Of a stretch of 64,000 nt of DNA, positions 15,530 through 24,286 are shown piece after piece. This DNA comes from Geodermatophilus sabuli (GTDB lineage Bacteria > Actinomycetota > Actinomycetes > Mycobacteriales > Geodermatophilaceae). Every line of letters starts with the position of its first letter. Position 1 is the stretch's first letter. The position numbers were made by a program, and so were the translations under genes. The stretch lies in contig NZ_JAAGWF010000005.1 in NCBI RefSeq assembly GCF_010686765.1, positions 186,001 to 250,000 on the forward strand, in the 5' to 3' direction. Below the pieces are notes generated by a model. It was not told the DNA's origin. It was given only the letters and a program-made list of their open reading frames with translations, and did not search any database.

Positions 15530-16674
15530 CGCGGGAGCCCCAGGATCCGGTCGGCCACGATGTTCCGCTGGATCTCCGCGGTGCCGCCGTAGATGCGCCC
15601 GGCGCGCGAGTGCCAGAAGTCGACGTACTCCGGCGTCCCCTCGGCCAGCCGCAGGTCGCCGAACAGCTCGCTGCCCAGCTCCACGAGGTCCCGGTCGAGT
15701 CCGGTCGAGTAGAGCTTCACCACGCTGGACTCCACCCCGCCCGGCTCGCCCTCCCACTGGCCGGCGACCCGGCGGGCGGTGTGCGCCCGGTAGGCGTAGA
15801 GCCGCGCCGCCGCGGTGCCGAGCTCGCCGGCGGCCGCGGCGACCTGTGCCGGGGGGAGGTCGGCGGCGACGTCGCCCGCGAGCGCCGCCAGCCGCTGCCG
15901 GCTGCGCACCGGTCCGCCGGTGTCGGGGCCGCGCTCGAAGGACAGCAGGGTCATGGCCACCGCCCAGCCCTCGTCGTGCCCGCCGATCCGCTGGTCGGCC
16001 GGCACCTCGACGCCGGTGAGGAAGACCTCCGCGAAGCCGGTCCGGCCGTGCGCCTGGCCGACCGGGCGGACCGTCACGCCGGGGCCGCGCAGGTCGATGG
16101 CCAGGCAGGTCAGGCCGCGGTGCCGCCCGCCGGGCGCGCCGGTGCGGACCAGGGCGAACATCCAGTCGCTGAACCGCCCGTGGGTGGTCCACGTCTTCTG
16201 GCCGTCGACGACGTAGACCTCCCCTCGCAGCTCGGCCCGCGTGCGCAGACCCGCGAGGTCGCTGCCGGCCTCGGGCTCGGAGAACCCCTGGGACCAGATG
16301 TCCTCGGCCCGCAGCATCCGCACCAGCCAGCGCTGCTGCTGCGCCGGGGAGCCGAAGCGCATCAGGGTCGGCCCCAGGAAGCGCAGCGAGGGCCGGGTGA
16401 TCCGCACCGGCCCGCGGGCGCGCTCGTACTCCTCCGCGAAGACCGCCTCGTGCAGCAGGTCCCCACCTCCCCCGCCGTGCGCGACGGGCCAGGAGATGCC
16501 CGCGTACCCGGCGTCGTGCAGGGTGCGCTCCCAGGCCTGGTGGGCGCGGAAGCCGTCGTCGGTGTCGACGTCGGGCAGCCCGCCGGCGGGGAGGTTGTCC
16601 GCCAGCCACGCGCGCAGCCGCCGCCGGAACTCCTGGTGGGCGGGCGGCATGGCCACCCGCATCCCCGCGCTCAC
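15526..16674 (-). CDS. Acyl-CoA dehydrogenase
   Basis: A 382-residue acyl-CoA dehydrogenase introducing an alpha-beta double bond with FAD. Visible motifs are QGFSEPEAGSDLAGLRT (FAD/substrate site), QKTWTTHGRFSDWMF and the C-terminal YGGTAEIQRNIVADRILGLPR. The start is GTG at 16674, overlapping the CoA-ligase stop as GTGA and preceded by GGAG; ATG codons 4 and 8 residues later are alternatives. The gene sits between a CoA ligase and a short dehydrogenase-like partner, fitting activation then oxidation of an acyl-CoA. Such paired enzymes act on bulky substrates such as steroid side chains in mycobacteria; whether that holds here is unknown. Confidence 0.9.
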   Translation of the reverse strand: MSAGMRVAMPPAHQEFRRRLRAWLADNLPAGGLPDVDTDDGFRAHQAWERTLHDAGYAGISWPVAHGGGGGDLLHEAVFAEEYERARGPVRITRPSLRFLGPTLMRFGSPAQQQRWLVRMLRAEDIWSQGFSEPEAGSDLAGLRTRAELRGEVYVVDGQKTWTTHGRFSDWMFALVRTGAPGGRHRGLTCLAIDLRGPGVTVRPVGQAHGRTGFAEVFLTGVEVPADQRIGGHDEGWAVAMTLLSFERGPDTGGPVRSRQRLAALAGDVAADLPPAQVAAAAGELGTAAARLYAYRAHTARRVAGQWEGEPGGVESSVVKLYSTGLDRDLVELGSELFGDLRLAEGTPEYVDFWHSRAGRIYGGTAEIQRNIVADRILGLPR

Positions 16675-18188
16675 CGCAGCGGTTCTCCGGCGTCGGTCGC
16701 GGGCGCGCCCGAGAGGCGCCACTTGGCGATCTTGCCGGTGGCGGTGCGGGGCAGGTCGTCGACGAAACGCACCACCCGCGGGCGCTTGAAGGCCGCGACC
16801 CGGGCCCCGGTGAAGGCGCGCAGCTCGTCGGCCGTGGCACCGCCCTCGGCGCCGGTGACGACCCAGGCCACGACCCGCTCACCGAACCGCTCGTCGGGCT
16901 CGCCGGTCACCGCGACGTCCCGGACGGCGGGGTGCTGGCGGAGCACGTCCTCCACCTCCTGCGCGGCGATGTTGAACCCGCCGGAGAGGATCATGTCCTT
17001 GCTGCGGCCGGTGATCTCCAGCCAGCCGTCCTCGTCGAGGACGCCGATGTCGCCGGTGTGGAACCAGCCGTCCTCGTCGGTGAACGGCGACTGCGCCGCG
17101 GCGCCGACGTAGCCGGCGCCGACGGCGTAGGACCCCGGCTCGCCGGACCGGACCAGGATCTCACCGGAGCCGGTGCGTCCGGTGATGCCGGTCCCGAGGT
17201 CGTGCACGGCCAGCTCGACACCCGGCAGGGGGCGCCCCGAGGACCGGGGGCGGGCGGTGAACTGCTCGGGCGGCAGCGCCGTGGCCAGGCCCGTCTCGGT
17301 CGAGGCGAAGAACGTCCACAGCTCGGTCCCCGGCAGCATGCCGGCCACCCGCTCGCGCAGCTCGGCCGTCATGGCCTCCCCGGTGACGCTCAGCACCCGG
17401 AGGCTGGCCAGCCGCGGACCGGGACGGGTGTCGGAGAACGCCAGGTCGCGGGCGATCGTGGGCACCATGCCGGTCACGGTGACGCCGAACTGCTCCACGG
17501 CGTCGACCAAGGTGCCCGGCCGGGCGTCGGAGGTGAGCACCGTGCGGGCACCGGTGAGCAGGCCACCGAGCAGCCGGACCTGGCCGACGCGGTGGCCCAG
17601 CGGCGTCGCGATCAGCACGGTGTCGGCCGCGGTCATCGCCAGCAGGGTGGCCGGCCCCAGGAAGGTGCCCAGCGCCTGGTTGGCCTGGGTCAGCCGCACG
17701 CCCTTCGCCAGCGCGGTCGTCCCGGAGGTGTAGAGGACGGCCGACTCGTCGTGGTGACGCGGCCGGGCGGGGTCGGCACCGGCCAGCGCCCGCTCGTAGG
17801 CATCGCCCACCAGCAGCGTGTCGACGTCCCCGCGCAGCCCAGCGAGGACGTCGCCGCGGTGGGCGGCGCCGTCGGAGACGACCAGGCCGATCCCGGCGTC
17901 CTCGACGAGGTGGCGCAGCTCGCGCTCCTGGTACCGGTCGTTGACCGGGACGACGCCGATCCCGGCCAGCTGGCAGGCGAAGAAGGCCTCAGCCCACTCC
18001 CGCCGGTTGGCCAGGTAGAGCCCCACCCGGCCGCCGGCCAGCGGCGCCAGGTGCCCGGCGAGGGCCTGCACCCGCCGGTGGAACGCGCCGAAGGACACCT
18101 CCCCCGAGGCGTCGACGAGCGCGGTCGCGTCCGGTCGCCGGCCGGCGACCCAGTGCAGCTGGTCGGAGACGGTCCAGGAGTGCGGCAT
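16671..18188 (-). CDS. AMP-dependent acyl-CoA synthetase/ligase
   Basis: A 505-residue CoA ligase. The P-loop reads YTSGTTALAKGV, with Ala-Leu in place of the usual Gly-x-Pro, a noticeable but tolerated change. Then come STETG (A5), GWFHTGDIGVLDEDGW with ITGRSKDMI (A7-A8), and the catalytic lysine motif PRTATGKIAKWRL at the C-terminus. It activates an acid for the acyl-CoA dehydrogenases that follow, with the next gene starting in a GTGA overlap. It differs from the two ligases at 1-5.7 kb and so likely uses a different acid. A 28-base gap separates it from the SDR upstream. Confidence 0.91.
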   Translation of the reverse strand: MPHSWTVSDQLHWVAGRRPDATALVDASGEVSFGAFHRRVQALAGHLAPLAGGRVGLYLANRREWAEAFFACQLAGIGVVPVNDRYQERELRHLVEDAGIGLVVSDGAAHRGDVLAGLRGDVDTLLVGDAYERALAGADPARPRHHDESAVLYTSGTTALAKGVRLTQANQALGTFLGPATLLAMTAADTVLIATPLGHRVGQVRLLGGLLTGARTVLTSDARPGTLVDAVEQFGVTVTGMVPTIARDLAFSDTRPGPRLASLRVLSVTGEAMTAELRERVAGMLPGTELWTFFASTETGLATALPPEQFTARPRSSGRPLPGVELAVHDLGTGITGRTGSGEILVRSGEPGSYAVGAGYVGAAAQSPFTDEDGWFHTGDIGVLDEDGWLEITGRSKDMILSGGFNIAAQEVEDVLRQHPAVRDVAVTGEPDERFGERVVAWVVTGAEGGATADELRAFTGARVAAFKRPRVVRFVDDLPRTATGKIAKWRLSGAPATDAGEPLR

Positions 18189-18216
18189 GTCGGGGCCCTT
18201 CCGGTCGTCCCGTCGG

Positions 18217-18963
18217 TCAGATCGTGCGGCCGCCGTCGATGGACAGGATGCTGCCGGTCATGTAGTCCGAGTCCGAGGACGCCAGGTACACGAGGCTGGG
18301 GGCGATGTCCTCGGGCCCGGCCCACCGGCGCAGCGGGATCAGGCTCAGGAACTTCTCCTCGAGCTTGGGGTCCTCGCGCACCTTCGCCGACATGTCCGTG
18401 GCCGCGATCGGCAGCAGCGCGTTGGCGGTGACGTTGTAGCGCGCCAGCTCCACCGCCGCGGTCTTGACCAGGGCGACCACGCCGGCCTTGGCCGCGGCGT
18501 AGTTGCCGCCGCCGACCTGGCCGCGCAGCGCCGCCGGGGAGGTGAGGGCGATGAACTTGCCGCGCTTGTTCTCGATCCAGTGCGGGATGAGCGCCTTGAG
18601 GCAGACGAACGTGCCGGTGAGGTTGACCGCGACGACCCGCTCGAAGGACTCGACGGACATGTCCTTGAGCATGCTGGGGCCCACGATGCCGGCCGAGTGG
18701 ACCAGCACGTCCACCGATCCCGCCCAGGCGATGGCCTCGTCCACCGCGGTGCCCACCTGCTCCGGGGAGGTGATGTCGGCCCGCCAGGCCCGCGCCTTCC
18801 CACCGGCCTGCTCGATCTCGGTCACGACACCGGCCGCGGCGTCGTCGTCGAGGTCGAGGACGGCGATGGTCGCGCCCTCCGCCGCCATGGCGAGGGCGCC
18901 GGCCCGGCCGATGCCGTTCCCGCCGCCGGTGATGACGACGGTGACGTCCTGCAAGCGGCTCAT
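18217..18963 (-). CDS. Short-chain dehydrogenase/reductase
   Basis: A 248-residue classical SDR: cofactor motif TGGGNGIGR, NSAG-like VHSAGIV, catalytic Ser in LTSPAAL and Tyr-x3-Lys as NYAAAK, ending in SIDGGRTI. It would oxidise a hydroxyacyl-CoA or similar alcohol. First gene of the operon with a CoA ligase and two acyl-CoA dehydrogenases. The ATG at 18963 has GGGAGAGAAC upstream. The region before it, shared with the divergent IclR gene, carries several palindromes, so IclR control of this operon is likely. Confidence 0.91.
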   Translation of the reverse strand: MSRLQDVTVVITGGGNGIGRAGALAMAAEGATIAVLDLDDDAAAGVVTEIEQAGGKARAWRADITSPEQVGTAVDEAIAWAGSVDVLVHSAGIVGPSMLKDMSVESFERVVAVNLTGTFVCLKALIPHWIENKRGKFIALTSPAALRGQVGGGNYAAAKAGVVALVKTAAVELARYNVTANALLPIAATDMSAKVREDPKLEEKFLSLIPLRRWAGPEDIAPSLVYLASSDSDYMTGSILSIDGGRTI

Positions 18964-19045
18964 GCCTTGTTCTCTCCCGAGGTGTCGTGGGTGCGCGGCC
19001 TCCCGCGGCCGCGGGTGGGTGTCGCGGCGGATCCGGGGTACGCGA

Positions 19046-19092
19046 CGGAACGGTTCCGCGGCAACGCTTGTTCTTGACAGCAGAACACTGTC
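19046..19092. promoter_or_regulatory. Cluster of palindromes between SDR operon and IclR gene (operators)
   Basis: Three inverted repeats lie close together: CGGAAC-G-GTTCCG (19046-19058), which has the GGAA/TTCC style of IclR-family operators; TGTTCT-N7-AGAACA (19069-19087); and GACAG-N7-CTGTC (19076-19092) overlapping the second. They overlap the -35 of the IclR promoter, fitting autoregulation and control of the divergent operon. Confidence 0.6.
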
Positions 19093-19102
19093 CCGCTATC
19101 AA
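19074..19102 (+). promoter_or_regulatory. Promoter of the IclR-family gene
   Basis: A consensus TTGACA (19074-19079), a 17-base spacer and TATCAA (19097-19102). Transcription would begin near 19109, about 40 bases before the coding region. The -35 is buried in two overlapping palindromes. Confidence 0.6.
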
Positions 19103-19165
19103 CAACATCTCACGGCAGAAACGGCCGGTCAAGGAAGGAGCGGGGCCATCTCGACACCCACGTCG

Positions 19166-19912
19166 GTGCCCGCGTATCCCATCGAGTCGGTCGGGAACGC
19201 GCTACGCCTGCTGCTCCTCCTGCGTGATCGCTCGAACCTGCGGGTGTCCGAGTGCGCCGCAGAGCTGGGGATCGCCCGGTCGACGGCCCACCGGCTGATC
19301 GCGATGCTCGAGCACCACGGCTTCCTGCGCCGCGACCCGGACCGCCGCGGCTACCGCGCCGGCGAGGCGATCCTGTCGCTCGGGCTGTCGGCGGTGACCG
19401 GCCTGGACATCCGCGCCCGCGCCCGCCCCTTCATGGAGGGCCTGCGCGACGAGGTCGACGAGACGGTGGTGCTGGTGATCCAGGAGGGCGCCTCCGTCCG
19501 GTTCGTCGACGCCGTCGAGACCACCCGCGCCCTGCGGGTGGGCGGGCGGATCGGCCTGGTCCTCCCCGCGCACAGCACGTCGGCCGGGCTGGCCATCCTC
19601 GCGGCCATGACCCCCGAGCAGCTGCTCGAGGTCTATCCCGAGCGGACGCTGCCCGCCCGCGGCGACACCCCGCCACCCTCGTGGGCGGAGCTGGAGGAGA
19701 TGCTGGCGCAGGCGCGGCGCACCGGGTACGCCGTCGCCTACACCGAGACCGACGTCGACATCGGGGCCGTCGGCGTCGCCATCCGCGAGGACCTCGGGCA
19801 CGCCCGCGCCGCGCTCGCCGTCGCCGCGCCGGCGAGCCGGCTCACCCCCGAGCTGAGCGCCCGGCTGGGCGAGGCGGCGATGAGGACGGCCCGGCTGGTC
19901 AGCATGGGCTGA
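19166..19912 (+). CDS. IclR family transcriptional regulator
   Basis: About 248 residues with an N-terminal winged helix (AYPIESVGNALRLLLLL, SECAAELGIARSTAHRLI) and a C-terminal effector domain (IQEGASVRFVDAVET, PAHSTSAGLAILAAM, then GYAVAYTETDVDIGAVGVAI). IclR proteins bind small organic acids. It probably controls the divergent SDR-ligase-dehydrogenase operon. The first standard start in frame is GTG at 19166, which has no ribosome site. AAGGAAGGAG ends seven bases before an in-frame ATC at 19148, which would give a typical N-terminus MSTPTSVPAY, so initiation there is a real possibility. A hairpin terminator follows the gene. Confidence 0.88.
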   Translation: MPAYPIESVGNALRLLLLLRDRSNLRVSECAAELGIARSTAHRLIAMLEHHGFLRRDPDRRGYRAGEAILSLGLSAVTGLDIRARARPFMEGLRDEVDETVVLVIQEGASVRFVDAVETTRALRVGGRIGLVLPAHSTSAGLAILAAMTPEQLLEVYPERTLPARGDTPPPSWAELEEMLAQARRTGYAVAYTETDVDIGAVGVAIREDLGHARAALAVAAPASRLTPELSARLGEAAMRTARLVSMG

Positions 19913-19919
19913 CGGGTGG

Positions 19920-19945
19920 CCCGCTGCTCTCCACCTCGCAGCGGG
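19920..19945. terminator. Hairpin between IclR gene and convergent MFS gene
   Basis: Arms CCCGCTGC and GCAGCGGG make an 8-bp perfect stem with a ten-base loop in the 36-base gap between convergent genes. Confidence 0.6.
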
Positions 19946-19948
19946 GGC

Positions 19949-21280
19949 TCAGCCGTGCGCCTGGGCGGCCGCAGCCTCCGTGGGTGACGTCGGCAGCGCC
20001 GTCTCGGCCGGCGGAGGCGGGTTGCGCCGGATCGAGATCGACGCGGCCGCGGCCAGCAGGCAGAGACCGCCGGCGAGGAACCAGGCCAGGTCGTAGGAGC
20101 CGGTGACGTCGCGGATCACTCCCCCGCCGAACGCCGCCACCGCGGAGCCCAGCTGGTGCGAGGCGAACACCCACCCGAAGACGACGGGCGCGCGGGCGCC
20201 GAAGTGCTCCCGGCACAGCGCCAGCGTCGGCGGCACGGTGGCCACCCAGTCCAGGCCGTAGAAGACGATGAACGCGATCATGCTCACGTGCAGGTCCGGC
20301 CCGAAGAGCGTCGGCAGCGCGAACAGGGACATGCCGCGCAGGCCGTAGTAGGCCAGCAACAGCACCCGTGGGTCGACCCGGTCGGTGAGCCAGCCGGAGA
20401 AGACAGTGCCGACGATGTCGAACAGGCCGACCACCGCGAGCAGGCCCGCCGCCGTCGTCACCGGCATCCCGTGGTCGTGCGCGGCGGGGATGAAGTGCGG
20501 CTGCACCAGCCCGTTGGTCGACAGGCCGCAGATGAAGAAGCCGACCGCCAGCAGCCAGAACGGTCGCGACCGGGCCGCGAGGGCGAGGCCGCGCACCGCC
20601 GCCCGGGCGGCACCGGTGCGCACCGGGTCGACGTCGTCGGCCGCCGTTCCGCCGTAGGGGACGACGCCCAGGTCGCGAGGCCGGTCACGGAGCAGCCACG
20701 CCACCAGCGGCAGGACGGCGAGCGCGGCCGCCGTCGTGCCCAGCGAGGCCGCTCGCCAGCCCCACTCCGAGTCGATCCACGCGACCAGCGGCAGGAAGAC
20801 CAGCTGCCCGGCCGCACCACCGGCGGTGAGGATGCCCGACACGAGCCCGCGCCGGGCGACGAACCACCGGCCGGTGACCGTGGCCACCAGCGACAGGGCC
20901 ATGGAGCCGGCCCCGAGACCGACGAGCACGCCCCACAGCAGGACGAGCTGCCAGCTCGCGGTCATGAAGACGGTCAGCCCGCTGCCGAGTGCCACCACGA
21001 GCAACGCCGCCATCACGACGCGGCGGATGCCGAAGCGCTCCATCAGGGCCGCGGCGAAGGGTGCGGTCAGCCCGTAGAGCGCCATGTTCACCGCGACCGC
21101 GGCCGAGATGGTCGAGACCGACCAGCCGAACTCCGCCCGCAGCGGGTCGATGAGCACACCCGGGACCGCCCGGAACGCGGCCGCTCCGACCAGGGCCAGG
21201 AAGGTCACCGCGGCGACCCACCAGGCAGGATGGATGCGGCCGGCGCGGGCGATGGCGGGCGTCGTCACGGCGACGAGCAT
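19949..21280 (-). CDS. MFS transporter (monocarboxylate/oxalate-formate antiporter-like)
   Basis: A 443-residue membrane protein with about 12 hydrophobic segments in two halves around a central polar loop (LRDRPRDLGVVPYG... near residue 205). The loop after segment 2 reads LMERFGIRRVV, and the second-half equivalent is GWLTDRVDPRVLLL. The sequence style (PDLHVSMIAFIVFYGLDWVATVPPTLALC) resembles MFS members often annotated as monocarboxylate or oxalate/formate transporters. The ATG at 21280 has GGGAG upstream; earlier in-frame codons are poor. It is divergent from a GlxA-type regulator only 59 bases away, which probably controls it. Substrate not determinable. Confidence 0.9.
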   Translation of the reverse strand: MLVAVTTPAIARAGRIHPAWWVAAVTFLALVGAAAFRAVPGVLIDPLRAEFGWSVSTISAAVAVNMALYGLTAPFAAALMERFGIRRVVMAALLVVALGSGLTVFMTASWQLVLLWGVLVGLGAGSMALSLVATVTGRWFVARRGLVSGILTAGGAAGQLVFLPLVAWIDSEWGWRAASLGTTAAALAVLPLVAWLLRDRPRDLGVVPYGGTAADDVDPVRTGAARAAVRGLALAARSRPFWLLAVGFFICGLSTNGLVQPHFIPAAHDHGMPVTTAAGLLAVVGLFDIVGTVFSGWLTDRVDPRVLLLAYYGLRGMSLFALPTLFGPDLHVSMIAFIVFYGLDWVATVPPTLALCREHFGARAPVVFGWVFASHQLGSAVAAFGGGVIRDVTGSYDLAWFLAGGLCLLAAAASISIRRNPPPPAETALPTSPTEAAAAQAHG

Positions 21281-21339
21281 GACCGAGCTCCCTGCCCCAC
21301 ACGAGTGGCCCGACGGCCAACATGTGCAACGATCCGGCC

Positions 21340-22398
21340 ATGACTCCAGGCCCGAGTCCGGCCAGGACACCGAGCCCGGCGCCCCGCCACGAGGTCGCCG
21401 TCCTCGCGCTGCCGAACACCATCGCCTTCGAGCTGGGACTCCCCCACCGGCTGCTCGAGTCGGCGGTCGACGCCGACGACCGCCCGCGCTACCGGGTCCG
21501 CGTCGCCACCCTGGACGGCGGACCGGTGCGCACCTCGGCCGGCTTCACCGTGCTGCCCGAGCACGACGTCACGCTGCTGGAGCAGGCGCAGACGGTCGTC
21601 GTCCCCGGGGTCTACGGCGGGCCGGCCATGACCGACGGCACCCTCCCCGACGGGCTGGCCCACGCACTGCAGGCGGCCGCGGGGCACGCGCGGATGGTGT
21701 CGATCTGCACCGGCGCCTTCGTCCTGGCCGCCGCGGGGCTGCTCGACCGCCGGCCGGCGACGACGCACTGGATGCACGCCGCGGCGTTCCGCCGGTTGTT
21801 CCCCACCGTCGCGCTCGACGCCGGCGTGCTCTTCGTCGACGACGGCGACGTGCTCACCTCGGCCGGCAACGCGGCCGGCATCGACCTGCTCCTGCACCTG
21901 GTGCGCCGGGACCACGGCAGCGAGGTGGCCAACCGGGTGGCCCGGCGCAACGTCGTCGCCCCGTGGCGCGAGGGCGGACAGTCCCAGTTCGTCGAGCGTC
22001 CGCTGCCCGAGTCCGGCGACACCGGCACCGCCGCCACCCGGGCGTGGGCGGCGCAGCGGCTGTCCGAGCCGCTCACGCTGGCCGACCTGGCGGGGAACGC
22101 CCGGATGAGCGTGCGCACGTTCACCCGCCGGTTCCGCGAGGAGACCGGGCTCTCGCCGCTGCGCTGGCTGGCCGGCCAGCGGCTGGCCCTGGCCCGGCAA
22201 CTGCTCGAGTCCACCGACGCACCCGTCGACCGGGTCGCCACCGAGGCCGGGTTCGGCACGCCCGCCTCGCTGCGCCAGCACCTGCGGGCCAGCATCGGCG
22301 TGGCTCCCGGCGCCTACCGGCGCACCTTCCGTGGCACGGCTGTGACCGGCGCCTCGCCCGCCGTGGGGCACATCCGGACCCCGCGTCTGGTTGAGTGA
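21340..22398 (+). CDS. GlxA family transcriptional regulator (DJ-1/PfpI domain plus AraC HTH)
   Basis: A 352-residue two-domain activator. The N-terminal DJ-1/PfpI amidotransferase-like domain (about residues 20-200) has the elbow SICTGAFVLAAAGLL, with Cys in the usual place, and TSAGNAAGIDLLLHLV. The C-terminal AraC helix-turn-helix pair follows (about 225-335: MSVRTFTRRFREETGLSPLRWL, VDRVATEAGFGTPASLRQHLR). Such regulators sense metabolites; GlxA/FtrA relatives control catabolic or transport genes. The ATG at 21340 was chosen over one at 21322 for fit to the family, though neither has a clear ribosome site. It is divergent from the MFS gene. Confidence 0.9.
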   Translation: MTPGPSPARTPSPAPRHEVAVLALPNTIAFELGLPHRLLESAVDADDRPRYRVRVATLDGGPVRTSAGFTVLPEHDVTLLEQAQTVVVPGVYGGPAMTDGTLPDGLAHALQAAAGHARMVSICTGAFVLAAAGLLDRRPATTHWMHAAAFRRLFPTVALDAGVLFVDDGDVLTSAGNAAGIDLLLHLVRRDHGSEVANRVARRNVVAPWREGGQSQFVERPLPESGDTGTAATRAWAAQRLSEPLTLADLAGNARMSVRTFTRRFREETGLSPLRWLAGQRLALARQLLESTDAPVDRVATEAGFGTPASLRQHLRASIGVAPGAYRRTFRGTAVTGASPAVGHIRTPRLVE

Positions 22399-22586
22399 GG
22401 TGTACCGGCGCCGCCCTCCGCTCATCCGGAGCTGCAGGACTCGACGTCGGGCTGAGGCTGCGCCACCCAGGCGCGCCCGGCTGTCCGACGTCCCGCTGAC
22501 GACGTGAGCCCCGCCCTGCGACCGCAGGCGCGCCGGGCCCGGGGTCGCCGGGATCGACGGGAGCCACACCGACCGTCAGGAACACG

Positions 22587-24182
22587 ATGACCTCGCACGA
22601 CTCCCCCACGCCCGACGCTGCGCGCGCCCGCCGCCGCGGCAGCCGCGGCCGTGGCCGCCCCACCGGCGCCCAGCAGGCGCCCGACGCCCGCCCGGCCGAC
22701 CGCCGCGACCCGGTGCCCGCACCGGTCCTGCCGGCCGGCGACGTCCCCACCGTGCTGCCCACCGACACGACCTTCGCCCAGCTCGGCGTGCCCGCCCCGC
22801 TGGTCGAGGTGCTCACCGCCAGCGGGATCACCGCGCCGTTCCCCATCCAGGTGGCGACGCTGCCCGACACCCTCGCCGGCCGTGACGTCCTCGGCCGCGG
22901 TCGCACCGGCTCGGGCAAGACCCTGGCCTTCAGCCTGCCCCTGGTCGCCCGGCTCGCCGCCTCGACCAGCAAGCGCCAGCCCAAGCGGCCGCGGTCGCTG
23001 ATCCTGGTGCCGACCCGCGAGCTGGCCAACCAGGTCGCCGCCGTCGTCGACCCGCTGGCCCGTGCGCTGGGCATGAAGACCGCCGTGGTGTTCGGCGGCG
23101 TCGGCCAGAACCCGCAGGTGCAGGCGCTGGCCGGCGGCCTCGACGTCCTCATCGCCTGCCCCGGGCGGCTCGAGGACCTCATCGGCCAGGGGCACGCCGA
23201 CCTCGGCGCCGTCGAGATCACCATCCTCGACGAGGCCGACCACATGGCCGACCTCGGTTTCCTGCCCGGCGTCAAGCGCCTGCTGGACCGCACCCCGAAG
23301 GTCGGCCAGCGGCTGCTGTTCTCGGCCACGCTGGACAACGGCGTCGACGTCCTGGTCAAGCGCTACCTGTCGAGCCCGACCACGCACTCGGTCGACCCGG
23401 CCGTCGCCCCGGTCTCCACGATGACCCACCACGTGTTCCGGGTCGACGCCGCCGACAAGGGGCAGATCGTCAAGGAGCTCGCCTCCGGGCTGGGCCGCGT
23501 CGTCCTGTTCACCCGCACCAAGCACCAGGCCAAGAAGCTGGCCAAGCAGCTGACCGCCGCGGGCGTGCCCGCCGTCGACCTGCACGGCAACCTCAGCCAG
23601 AACGCCCGCGAGCGCAACCTCGAGGCGTTCAGCACCGGCGAGACCCGGGTGCTCTGCGCGACCGACATCGCCGCGCGCGGCATCCACGTCGACGACGTCT
23701 CCATCGTCGTCCACGTCGACCCGCCGGCCGAGCACAAGGCCTACCTGCACCGCTCCGGCCGCACGGCCCGCGCCGGTGCCGGCGGCACCGTGGTCACCAT
23801 CGCCACGGCCGACCAGGCCGGCGAGGTCCGCACGCTGGCCCGCCAGGCCGGCATCACCCCCGAGGTCTCGGCGATCAAGCCGGGCGCACGGGAGATCACG
23901 GCGCTGACCGGCCCGGCGGCGCCGCACGTCGAGCCCGCGCCGGCGCCCGCTCCCCAGCCGCAGGGCTCCGGTGGCGGTCGCCGCCGCCGCTCCGGCGCGG
24001 CCGGCGGCTCGGCGGCGCCCGCGGCCTCCGCCGCGTCCCGCACGGGGACGGCGTCCGGCGGCGGGCGGTCGGGAGCCGGGCGGACCAGCGGGCCGGCGCG
24101 CACCCGCGCCGAACTCGCCGCCCGGGCCGGGACGCACTCGGCGTCGTCGTTCAGCGGACGCGCCCGTCGCGGCGGTCGCTGA
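22587..24182 (+). CDS. DEAD/DEAH-box RNA helicase
   Basis: A 531-residue ATP-dependent RNA helicase. In order: an Arg/Gly-rich N-terminus, Q motif (TFAQLGVPAPLVEVL...FPIQ), motif I GRTGSGKT, Ia PTRELANQ, motif II DEAD (LDEADHMADLGF), motif III SAT, then RecA2 with motif IV, V (TDIAARGIHV) and VI (HRSGRTARAG). The C-terminus is a disordered Ala/Gly/Arg tail with RGGR ends, typical of RNA-binding extensions. It probably aids ribosome assembly or mRNA turnover. The 188 bases before it contain no gene; they may be a long untranslated leader, but no known element was recognised. AGGAACACG precedes the ATG. A 13-bp terminator follows. Confidence 0.94.
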   Translation: MTSHDSPTPDAARARRRGSRGRGRPTGAQQAPDARPADRRDPVPAPVLPAGDVPTVLPTDTTFAQLGVPAPLVEVLTASGITAPFPIQVATLPDTLAGRDVLGRGRTGSGKTLAFSLPLVARLAASTSKRQPKRPRSLILVPTRELANQVAAVVDPLARALGMKTAVVFGGVGQNPQVQALAGGLDVLIACPGRLEDLIGQGHADLGAVEITILDEADHMADLGFLPGVKRLLDRTPKVGQRLLFSATLDNGVDVLVKRYLSSPTTHSVDPAVAPVSTMTHHVFRVDAADKGQIVKELASGLGRVVLFTRTKHQAKKLAKQLTAAGVPAVDLHGNLSQNARERNLEAFSTGETRVLCATDIAARGIHVDDVSIVVHVDPPAEHKAYLHRSGRTARAGAGGTVVTIATADQAGEVRTLARQAGITPEVSAIKPGAREITALTGPAAPHVEPAPAPAPQPQGSGGGRRRRSGAAGGSAAPAASAASRTGTASGGGRSGAGRTSGPARTRAELAARAGTHSASSFSGRARRGGR

Positions 24183-24188
24183 CCGCGC

Positions 24189-24220
24189 CACCACCCCGGG
24201 GATTGACCCCCGGGGTGGTG
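24189..24220 (+). terminator. Terminator after the helicase gene
   Basis: A perfect 13-bp stem (CACCACCCCGGGG) with a six-base loop ATTGAC begins seven bases after the helicase stop. No U-tract. Confidence 0.8.
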
Positions 24221-24286
24221 GGCACAGAGCCGGTCGTCCAGAGTCTGGTTGAACTCTCGACCGTCCGACGACCAGCGAGGTGCACC

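Noticed and set aside
22399..22586. Known RNA element in the helicase leader
   Set aside because: The 188-base stretch has G+C-rich partial repeats but no recognised consensus.
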